From an uncultured Bacteroidales bacterium (GTDB lineage: Bacteria > Bacteroidota > Bacteroidia > Bacteroidales > Muribaculaceae), in contig URIC01000054.1 in the NCBI GenBank assembly GCA_900547755.1, positions 1 to 10,598 of the forward strand: DNA of 10,598 nt, in the 5' to 3' direction. Position numbers and translations under genes: made by a program. The notes under the pieces were generated by a model, which made no database searches, had not been told where the DNA came from, and worked only from the letters and a program-made list of their open reading frames with translations. Position 1 is the stretch's first letter. Every line of letters begins with the position of its first letter. This document shows, in pieces, positions 1-5,724 of this stretch.

Positions 1-343
1 AGTTAAAATGATTGTCAGCGCAGGGCTCACCGTGACTTGGCGGTTTCAAACATCCGGTGTTTGGCGCGGCGTCAGTGGCGGGCGCAAAATATTGCGCCCC
101 TACTGCAAGCACCATGTGAATATGATTGGGCATAATTATATAATTCCACAGCTCAACATCCTTATTGTGTTTTGGAATAGAATGTAAGCATTTAAGGACG
201 ATTTTTCCGATAATGGAATAATTGATGTGACCATTTGAAATATCGCCAAAAACATGCTGTTTTTGGTGCGTGCAAATTGTCACAAAATATATACCTCTAT
301 TATAATCGTGCCAATAAGCCCGGAATGTGTGTCTGTCGCTCAT
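1..343 (-). CDS. REP-associated tyrosine transposase (RAYT, Y1/IS200-like), C-terminus outside window
   Basis: Partial gene: the first 114 codons read without a stop to the window edge. The start ATG (341-343) has a strong Shine-Dalgarno site 5 nt upstream. Seen in the translation: an N-terminal YFVTICTHQKQHVFGDI stretch (residues 19-35), a VELWNYIIMPNHIHMVL block (63-79) and the HIH metal-binding pair of the HUH nuclease fold (74-76). This order is typical of Y1 transposases of the RAYT group, which cut and rejoin single-stranded DNA at REP hairpins. The catalytic tyrosine lies downstream and is not in view, so activity cannot be judged. Oddity: residues 81-113 form a proline-rich, low-complexity insert right after the HUH block, and residues 81-88 are encoded by a GTAG-plus-hairpin element. 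The gene runs opposite to the housekeeping genes beside it. I am sure of the family; the exact subgroup is inference. Confidence 0.88.
   Translation of the reverse strand, partial: MSDRHTFRAYWHDYNRGIYFVTICTHQKQHVFGDISNGHINYSIIGKIVLKCLHSIPKHNKDVELWNYIIMPNHIHMVLAVGAQYFAPATDAAPNTGCLKPPSHGEPCADNHFN
80..103 (-). repeat. REP-like element (GTAG + 8-bp hairpin) inside the transposase gene
   Basis: On the minus strand this reads GTAG, then GGGCGCAA, loop TATT, then TTGCGCCC: a perfect 8-bp stem directly after the tetranucleotide. The 24 nt are exactly eight codons in the transposase frame (V-G-A-Q-Y-F-A-P, residues 81-88). In E. coli, TnpA-REP recognises a GTAG tetranucleotide at the 5' foot of a REP hairpin, so the architecture matches a RAYT target. 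That this element is one is inference. A second, weaker hairpin (CAAACA/TGTTTG, 47-63) lies further along in the same insert. Confidence 0.6.
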
Positions 344-348
344 CGAGA

Positions 349-356
349 CCTCCTTT
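349..356 (-). promoter_or_regulatory. Strong Shine-Dalgarno site of the transposase gene
   Basis: AAAGGAGG on the minus strand, 5 nt before the ATG at 341-343. It fixes the transposase start. It is notable because the other genes here have no comparable site, which fits Bacteroidota, where Shine-Dalgarno use is weak. Its first A is also the last base of the TGA stop of the small upstream ORF, so the two reading frames could be translationally coupled. Confidence 0.65.
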
Positions 357-448
357 CAGATTTTGAAGTTTAAGGAATAGCCTCTGATTCTGAAATATTC
401 AAATTCGTCACCGAGTTTCGAGAGTGTCTGTTCAATCTTCATTAACAT
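356..448 (-). CDS. Possible 30-aa (or 28-aa) leader ORF upstream of the transposase
   Basis: A short frame reads ATG TTA ATG AAG ... ATC TGA. It could start at 448 (30 aa) or at the second ATG at 442 (28 aa). The peptide is charged and mixed (starts MKIEQTLSKLGDEFEYF and ends SLNFKI), with no signal peptide or membrane segment. Its stop overlaps the transposase Shine-Dalgarno site, the layout of a coupled leader cistron. I do not recognise the sequence. It could equally be a remnant of an older gene or a chance frame; at this length coding potential cannot be shown from one sequence. Confidence 0.33.
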   Translation of the reverse strand: MLMKIEQTLSKLGDEFEYFRIRGYSLNFKI

Positions 449-459
449 AATATTTTATG

Positions 460-467
460 CAAATTTA
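460..467 (-). promoter_or_regulatory. Candidate Bacteroidota -7 box for the leader ORF/transposase
   Basis: TAAATTTG on the minus strand matches the TAnnTTTG -7 consensus of the Bacteroidota primary sigma factor. It lies 11 nt before the ATG at 448, so the transcript would have almost no leader. No TTG-type -33 element is visible at the usual spacing, and the stretch is AT-rich, so the match may be accidental. Confidence 0.3.
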
Positions 468-528
468 GCAAATTTTTATCTAACACCGCTCATATTGAGT
501 GTAAAAGTATTATAGAGCGGGAATTTAT

Positions 529-561
529 GCGGTGGGTCTTGCCCCATCTCTGGGCTACCGC
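529..561 (-). repeat. REP-like palindromic element with GTAG foot
   Basis: On the minus strand GTAG (558-555) runs directly into a hairpin GCCC-AGAGATG-GGGC (555-541), with the last G of GTAG being the first base of the stem. An outer 5-bp arm (ACCGC/GCGGT, 557-561 with 529-533) encloses it asymmetrically. This GTAG-at-the-foot layout is that of REP elements used by RAYT transposases, and it has the same orientation as the element inside the nearby transposase gene. Stem sequences differ between the two, so they are not copies of one repeat. Whether it is dispersed in the genome cannot be seen here. Confidence 0.5.
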
Positions 562-571
562 GCACCTATAA

Positions 572-603
572 TTTGTTCCTTTTGTAAATTTCCGCTAACT
601 TTG
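572..603 (+). promoter_or_regulatory. Bacteroidota-type promoter of the small-ORF-dxs-trkA-trkH operon
   Basis: TTTG (572-575), a 20-nt spacer, then TAACTTTG (596-603), a full match to the TAnnTTTG -7 box. Transcription would start near 610, almost at the ATG at 612, giving a nearly leaderless transcript. It is the only good match ahead of this gene cluster. Confidence 0.6.
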
Positions 604-611
604 CGTTTTAT

Positions 612-785
612 ATGAGCACACCTCGTAAAATAGCTTTTGTCTTTTTGACTCTGCTTTGGCTCGGACTCTCTTATCTGTTGCTGGACCTGAGCGGAATTAC
701 TCTTTACAATATTCTGGTGGCTTTGCTTGCCGGTGCGTTTATTCTTATTCCTCTGTGGAAGCGCTGGAACGGCACTAATAATTGA
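612..785 (+). CDS. Small two-helix membrane protein (57 aa), unknown function
   Basis: Begins MSTPRKIAFVFLTLLWLGLS. A short basic N-terminus is followed by two hydrophobic segments (about residues 8-26 and 31-48), separated by a short DLSG turn and ending in a basic, polar tail (KRWNGTNN). A hairpin-like inner-membrane protein with both ends in the cytoplasm is the simplest reading. It lies just after a good promoter, and its TGA is 5 nt before the dxs ATG (it overlaps an alternative TTG start of dxs by 3 nt), so it should be the first gene of the dxs operon. I do not recognise a family. The hydrophobic pattern, promoter and tight spacing support a real gene; its link to isoprenoid or potassium functions is unknown. 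Confidence 0.6.
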   Translation: MSTPRKIAFVFLTLLWLGLSYLLLDLSGITLYNILVALLAGAFILIPLWKRWNGTNN

Positions 786-790
786 AGCGG

Positions 791-2761
791 ATGAAGACTG
801 AAAAGACTTTGTCAGACAATAAGAAGACTGATATGACCCCCTTGCTGGACGGCATCTCGTTGCCCATGGACCTGCGCAAACTTAGTGTGGCCCAGTTGCC
901 GCAGGTATGCGCTGAACTCAGGGAACGGATTATACATACGCTCAGCACCAACCCGGGTCATTTCGCATCCTCGATGGGTGCGGTTGAACTTACGGTAGCC
1001 TTGCATTATGTGTACAATACCCCGTCGGACCGTATTGTCTGGGACGTGGGACACCAGGCCTATTCCCACAAATTGCTTACAGGGCGCAAGGACCGTTTCG
1101 ACACTTTGCGCAAGATGGGCGGACTGAGCGGATTCCCTTCTCCGTCAGAGAGCGAGTATGACACTTTCACTGCCGGACATGCCTCCAATTCCATTTCCGC
1201 CGCTTTAGGTATGGCCATTGCCGACAGCCTTGACAAGGATAAGGGCACACGTCGCACAGTGGCTGTAATAGGAGATGCCTCTATTTCCGGCGGCCTCGCC
1301 TTCGAGGGCCTGAACAATGCCTCCAACAACGACAACAACCTGCTGATAATCCTGAATGACAACGACATGTCCATTGACAACAATGTCGGGGCGCTTCATC
1401 GTTATCTCTCCAAGATAACCACATCGGCAGGGTATAACCGTATGCGCTATCGGGCCTATCGGTTCATGAAGCGACACCGCATCATCAGCGAGAAGGGCAG
1501 GGGACGCATCATCCGTTTCGCCAACTCGGTGAAGAGTCTTGTCTCCAGACGTCAGAATATATTCGAGGGCTTGAATATCAGATATTTCGGGCCTATTGAC
1601 GGGCACGATGTGGTGAATCTCGTAAGGGTCCTTTCTGAAATCAAGGATATGGAGGGGCCGCGTCTGCTGCATATATGTACAGTCAAAGGAAAAGGGTATG
1701 AGCCGGCGGAAATCGACCCCACCACATGGCATGCTCCCGGCAAGTTCGACCCTGATACCGGTGAGCGCAAAAAAGGTTCGTCCGGTCCCAAGCCCCTGAA
1801 GTGGCAGGAGGTGTTCGGCCGTTCCCTTGTGGAATTGGCTGAAACGGACGACAGGGTAGTGGGAATCACTGCCGCCATGCCGAGTGGCACATCCATGAAC
1901 CTGATGCTGGACAGGTATCCGGCCCGCACTTTCGATGTGGGCATCTCCGAAGGACACGCCGTGACGTTTGCCGGGGGGCTGGCAGCTGCCGGGAAACGTC
2001 CGTTTGTGGCCATTTATTCATCTTTCCTACAAAGAGCTTACGACAATATAATCCATGATGTGGCGATACAGCATCTGCCGGTGACTTTCTGTATAGACAG
2101 AGCCGGTGTCGTCGGTGATGACGGCGTCACACATCACGGTCTGTTCGATATGGCTTATCTGTCTGTGATACCCGGCCTCGCATTAGCCTCTCCTATGGAT
2201 GAGGGGACACTACGCTCACTGATGTACTCCTCTTTGAGCTATGACGGCCCTCTCGCAATACGTTATCCTCGCGGAGAGGCGGTAAATGTGGAGTGGAAGA
2301 CTCCCTTTACCCGTATAGAGACAGGGCGCGGACGTGCCTTAAGCGAACCCCGGCATAAGGGGGGTGTCGCCATCCTCAGCATAGGGCCGGCAGGCAATGA
2401 CGTGCGGCAGGCTGTGGCACAGCTCGCTTCAGAAGGTGTGGAGGCCGCTCATTTCGACATGATTTGGCTTAAACCGATAGATACGGCTCTCCTTGAGCAA
2501 GTGGCCCGCGAGTATTCGGCTATCGTGACCGTGGAGGACGCTTCCGTCAAGGGGGGACTTGGCAGTGCCGTGGTGGAATGGCTGGCAGGCCGAGGCATTT
2601 CTATTCCTGTGCGTAAACTCGGAGTTCCCGCGGAGCAGTGGGTACACCATGGCTCTGTGGCGCAGCTGCGTCATTCATGCGGTTACGACGTGCAGGGAAT
2701 AGCGGGCGCCGTGCGCGAACTCGCCGCAGGCATTTCCAAAAAAGGTCCTAAAGACGCATAA
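791..2761 (+). CDS. dxs: 1-deoxy-D-xylulose-5-phosphate synthase
   Basis: Thiamine-diphosphate enzyme that joins pyruvate and glyceraldehyde 3-phosphate with loss of CO2 to give DXP, the first step of the MEP isoprenoid pathway and a precursor for thiamine and vitamin B6. The 656 residues show the N-terminal cofactor domain (about 20-300) with DVGHQAY (85-91) and GDASISGG...LNN (161-176). The pyrimidine-binding domain (about 335-500) has the catalytic Glu in GISEGHAVTF (E387) and DRAGVVGDDGVTHHG (436-450). A transketolase C domain (about 520-640) follows. Length is normal. The cofactor motif has GDA instead of GDG, as I recall for Bacteroides Dxs; the usual GPTHHG is GVTHHG here. The start is uncertain: ATG 791 is chosen because it follows the upstream stop; TTG 782 and ATG 833 are also in frame. 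trkA follows after 12 nt. Confidence 0.96.
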   Translation: MKTEKTLSDNKKTDMTPLLDGISLPMDLRKLSVAQLPQVCAELRERIIHTLSTNPGHFASSMGAVELTVALHYVYNTPSDRIVWDVGHQAYSHKLLTGRKDRFDTLRKMGGLSGFPSPSESEYDTFTAGHASNSISAALGMAIADSLDKDKGTRRTVAVIGDASISGGLAFEGLNNASNNDNNLLIILNDNDMSIDNNVGALHRYLSKITTSAGYNRMRYRAYRFMKRHRIISEKGRGRIIRFANSVKSLVSRRQNIFEGLNIRYFGPIDGHDVVNLVRVLSEIKDMEGPRLLHICTVKGKGYEPAEIDPTTWHAPGKFDPDTGERKKGSSGPKPLKWQEVFGRSLVELAETDDRVVGITAAMPSGTSMNLMLDRYPARTFDVGISEGHAVTFAGGLAAAGKRPFVAIYSSFLQRAYDNIIHDVAIQHLPVTFCIDRAGVVGDDGVTHHGLFDMAYLSVIPGLALASPMDEGTLRSLMYSSLSYDGPLAIRYPRGEAVNVEWKTPFTRIETGRGRALSEPRHKGGVAILSIGPAGNDVRQAVAQLASEGVEAAHFDMIWLKPIDTALLEQVAREYSAIVTVEDASVKGGLGSAVVEWLAGRGISIPVRKLGVPAEQWVHHGSVAQLRHSCGYDVQGIAGAVRELAAGISKKGPKDA

Positions 2762-2773
2762 AACAGGGATTCC

Positions 2774-4108
2774 ATGAAAATCTTTATCGCAGGAGCCGGA
2801 GAGGTCGGAAGCCATCTTGCAAAGATGCTTTCCAAGGAGGACCAGGACATAGTCCTTATAGACCCTGACCAGCAGAGATTGAACCTTATAGACAGCAATT
2901 ACAACCTGATGACCTATACCGGGTCCACTTCTTCATTCCGCACGATGAAGGATTTGGGCGTGAATGGCGCGGACCTGTTTATAGCAGTGACTCCTTACGA
3001 GACCCAGAATATAACTTCGTGCGTCATAGCCAAGCAGATGGGCGTAAGATGCACAGTGGCCCGTATTGACAATTTTGAGTTCCTGGAAAAGGGCAATAGC
3101 GAGATACTCCGCAATATCGGCGTTGACCGTCTGATTTACCCGGAGCATCTTGCAGCCCAGGAAATAATCACCGCCCTCGAGCATAACTGGGCAAGGCATT
3201 GGGCGGAATTGTGTCATGGCAAACTGCTGCTGATTGGCGTGAAACTCAGGGACAACACCCCGCTGGTAAACCATCAGCTCAAGAATCTTCCGGTAGCGGA
3301 CCACTCATTCCATATAGCGGCAATCAAGCGCAATCACGAGACTATCATTCCTAACGGAGATGACTGCCTGCTGAGCGGTGACGTAGCTTTTTTCGTGACT
3401 TTTGAGCATGATGCAGACAAAATCCGAGAGCTGTGCGGGAAAAAGAGCATTCAGATAAGGAGCGTCATGATTATGGGGGGGACGCGCATAGCCATGCGCT
3501 TCGCCCTGGAAAGCCACGGACGCTATGACATCAAGATTATTGAAAGCAACCGGGCTGTATGCGAGAGACTGGCGACACGCCTGCCCGACTGCGCGATAGA
3601 GAACGCGGATGCCAGGGATATCGACGTACTGAAGGACAACAACATTGAGAATTACGATGCTTTCATGGCTCTGTCAGACTCTTCGGAGACTAATATCCTG
3701 GCCTGTATGACGGCCAAGGAGTTCGGCATACCAAAGACTGTGGCCGATGTGGAGAATCTTCAGTTCATAGGTCAGGCAGACAATCTGAACATAGGCACTA
3801 CGATTAATAAAAAACTGATAGCGTCGTCACGTATCTTCAAGCTGTTGCTGGATGCCGACGAACATAATTCCAAGACTTTTGCGCTGGCGGACGCCGAAGT
3901 GGCCGAGCTTACGGTGAAGAAACGCGCCAAGATAACCCGTGCGGCAATCAGAGACCTGCATCTGCCGTATGGCATGACCCTCGCGGCTGTAATCCATAAC
4001 GGAGAGTGTTCCCTCGTTACAGGCTCCACTCACATTTCTCCCGGTGACGGAGTAGTGGTTTTCTGCCTGACGGGAACCATACACAAGATTGAACACTGGT
4101 TCAATTAA
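2774..4108 (+). CDS. trkA: Trk potassium uptake system, NAD-binding regulatory subunit TrkA
   Basis: Cytoplasmic subunit that binds nucleotide and gates the TrkH potassium channel. The 444 residues form two RCK units in tandem. The first Rossmann fold opens with IAGAGEVGSHLAKML (glycine motif 7-12) and an acidic residue at the end of strand 2 (D30), fitting NAD(H) binding; a TrkA-C domain follows (about 140-220). The second fold starts at VMIMGGTRIA (231-240) with E257 in the equivalent acidic position, and a second TrkA-C domain ends the protein (about 365-443). The length fits full-size two-unit TrkA rather than single-unit KtrA. It lies 12 nt after dxs and 22 nt before the likely trkH start, so the two Trk subunits should be made together. 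Confidence 0.95.
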   Translation: MKIFIAGAGEVGSHLAKMLSKEDQDIVLIDPDQQRLNLIDSNYNLMTYTGSTSSFRTMKDLGVNGADLFIAVTPYETQNITSCVIAKQMGVRCTVARIDNFEFLEKGNSEILRNIGVDRLIYPEHLAAQEIITALEHNWARHWAELCHGKLLLIGVKLRDNTPLVNHQLKNLPVADHSFHIAAIKRNHETIIPNGDDCLLSGDVAFFVTFEHDADKIRELCGKKSIQIRSVMIMGGTRIAMRFALESHGRYDIKIIESNRAVCERLATRLPDCAIENADARDIDVLKDNNIENYDAFMALSDSSETNILACMTAKEFGIPKTVADVENLQFIGQADNLNIGTTINKKLIASSRIFKLLLDADEHNSKTFALADAEVAELTVKKRAKITRAAIRDLHLPYGMTLAAVIHNGECSLVTGSTHISPGDGVVVFCLTGTIHKIEHWFN

Positions 4109-4130
4109 CGATTTAGATATAGAGTCTCGG

Positions 4131-5606
4131 ATGGTCGGGTATTTCAGACATAAGGGTTTTATAAATCTGGTGATGCTTCTGCGTATCATAGGTTGGCTTC
4201 TGCTTGTGGAATCCGCATTCATGCTGGTACCGCTAATCACCGCCATCTGCTACAAAGAACCGGTGCTTCCCACCATAACCTCCTCGATAGTTACAGCTTT
4301 TTCCGGCTTAGCCATGATGAGCTTGCGTCCGCGTAGCCGCGACATGGGCAAGCGCGAGGCTATTCTGCTCACGGCCATGGTGTGGGTCATATTCTCGCTT
4401 TTCGGTATGCTGCCCTTCATTTTAGGGTCGACGAAGATGGGATTCACAGATGCTTTTTTTGAGACTATGAGCGGCTTCACCACTACCGGCCTCTCGGTGA
4501 TGCCTACCCTTGACGGCATGCCGCACTACATAATTATATGGCGCTGTGTCATGCAATGGATAGGAGGCGTGGGAATAATTCTCTTCACCTTGGCGGTAAT
4601 CCCCATGCTTAACTATCAGGGCGGTATGCAGCTTTTCAATGCCGAGGTGAGCGGTATAAACCGCAGTAAACTGCGTCCTCGTGTCAGCTCCACGGCCAAG
4701 GGAATGTGGGGAGTGTATTTCTGTCTTACCGGTATGGCTATACTTCTGCTGTCTTTTTCTGACATGGACATATTCGATGCTGTCTGTTACGGCATGACCA
4801 CTGTTTCGACAGGAGGAAACGCTACCTCAAATGCGGGAATAGGAGCATGGGACAGCGCTTATATAAAAATTGTCATAGCCTTGTTCATGTTCATAGGAGG
4901 CGTGAACTTCGGTCTGCTGTTTCAGACGGTGACAGGGCGCTTTGACGCTCTGAAAGTGAACACTACTTTCAAGTGGTATATAGGATTTGTAGTGCTTACC
5001 ACCTTGGTTATGAGCGTGTCCATTTATATAAACCATGCCGGAGACACGGCGGATGACCTGCTACTCGACCCCTTCTTCCAATCCGTCTCCATCATTTCCT
5101 CCACCGGACTTACAGAACCGGACTTCGCCCTGTGGGGTGGGCCGGCGTTGTCGCTTTTGGCGGTGATGATGTTCGTGGGGGCCTGCGCCGGAAGCACTTG
5201 TGGCGGAGCGAAGCTGGACCGTATGATTATATGCTTCAAAAACATAAGAAATGAGTTTTACCGTATGATGCACCCGAATGCGGTGCTTACGGTCCGTATG
5301 AACGGCAAGGGTACGGACGGTGTGCTGATTGAAAAGGCCGTTATGTTCCTGGTCATTTACTTTATCGTTATCGGTGTGGCAGGTACATTGCTTATTTTTA
5401 TGGGGATTCCTATGCAGCAGGCATACTTCTCCGCTTTGGAGGCTATATCGAATACCGGGATGTCAGTCAGTCTGGAAGGTATTCCCACCCAATACAGCGC
5501 TTTCCCCGAGTCAGCCAAATGGACATTGTCGTTGGTAATGCTCACCGGGCGTCTTGAACTCTACACTGTTTTATTGCTCTTTACAGGCACTTTCTGGAAA
5601 AAATAG
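4131..5606 (+). CDS. trkH: Trk potassium uptake system, channel subunit TrkH
   Basis: Inner-membrane potassium-translocating subunit, partner of TrkA. The 491 residues are strongly hydrophobic with repeated membrane-pore-membrane units. All four pore loops keep the conserved glycine of the selectivity filter: GFTTTGLS (G120), VSTGGNATSN (G228/G229), SSTGLTEPD (G326) and SNTGMS (G443). The IGGVGIILF segment after the first loop and the C-terminal LTGRLELYTVLLLF end are typical of the family. ATG 4131 is preferred because the protein then begins with a short tail before helix 1; an in-frame TTG at 4089 would overlap trkA by 20 nt and add 14 residues. No frameshift or missing filter residue is seen. 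The TAG stop is followed by a 118-nt gap holding a promoter for ftsK. Confidence 0.95.
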   Translation: MVGYFRHKGFINLVMLLRIIGWLLLVESAFMLVPLITAICYKEPVLPTITSSIVTAFSGLAMMSLRPRSRDMGKREAILLTAMVWVIFSLFGMLPFILGSTKMGFTDAFFETMSGFTTTGLSVMPTLDGMPHYIIIWRCVMQWIGGVGIILFTLAVIPMLNYQGGMQLFNAEVSGINRSKLRPRVSSTAKGMWGVYFCLTGMAILLLSFSDMDIFDAVCYGMTTVSTGGNATSNAGIGAWDSAYIKIVIALFMFIGGVNFGLLFQTVTGRFDALKVNTTFKWYIGFVVLTTLVMSVSIYINHAGDTADDLLLDPFFQSVSIISSTGLTEPDFALWGGPALSLLAVMMFVGACAGSTCGGAKLDRMIICFKNIRNEFYRMMHPNAVLTVRMNGKGTDGVLIEKAVMFLVIYFIVIGVAGTLLIFMGIPMQQAYFSALEAISNTGMSVSLEGIPTQYSAFPESAKWTLSLVMLTGRLELYTVLLLFTGTFWKK

Positions 5607-5624
5607 GAAGGCACAAAAAATATG

Positions 5625-5651
5625 TCCGGAAAGGGATGTTTCTTTGCCGGA
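5625..5651 (+). repeat. Imperfect inverted repeat between trkH and ftsK
   Basis: TCCGGAAAG (625-633 of the 5 kb block) can pair with CTTT-g-CCGGA (5642-5651), giving a 9-bp stem with one bulged G and an 8-nt loop. It lies 18 nt after the trkH stop and just ahead of the ftsK -7 box. No T-run follows, so it is a poor intrinsic terminator on the plus strand. It may be a weak attenuating hairpin or a binding site; it could also be chance. Confidence 0.3.
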
Positions 5652-5658
5652 AATTAGC

Positions 5659-5666
5659 TATCTTTG
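5659..5666 (+). promoter_or_regulatory. Candidate -7 box of the ftsK-lolA promoter
   Basis: TATCTTTG is a full match to TAnnTTTG. Transcription would start near 5673, about 50 nt before the ftsK ATG. The -33 position holds only a TGTT-like sequence (about 5637-5640), so the upstream half is weak. The 118-nt gap after trkH, long against the 5-22 nt gaps before it, supports a separate promoter here. Confidence 0.45.
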
Positions 5667-5724
5667 CATTACAATTACCCATATTCTCCGCCTTAAGCGA
5701 ATTGAGTTTCTACAAAGCATACAA

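Noticed and set aside
47..63. CAAACA/TGTTTG hairpin near the window start as a third REP element
   Set aside because: The 6-bp stem has no GTAG at its foot and could be chance; mentioned only as part of the transposase insert.
1205..1957. 250-codon minus-strand frame opposite dxs
   Set aside because: Lies fully antisense to clear dxs coding sequence; its translation has no recognisable domain and is rich in His, Gly and Val as expected from a shadow frame.
4089..4130. TTG start for trkH 14 codons upstream
   Set aside because: Would overlap the trkA end by 20 nt and add a polar tail not expected in TrkH; ATG 4131 is simpler.
5554..5724. N-terminal extension of ftsK by 57 codons
   Set aside because: It overlaps the 3' end of trkH and crosses the candidate promoter; the extra residues do not look like FtsK and ATG 5725 gives the expected start.
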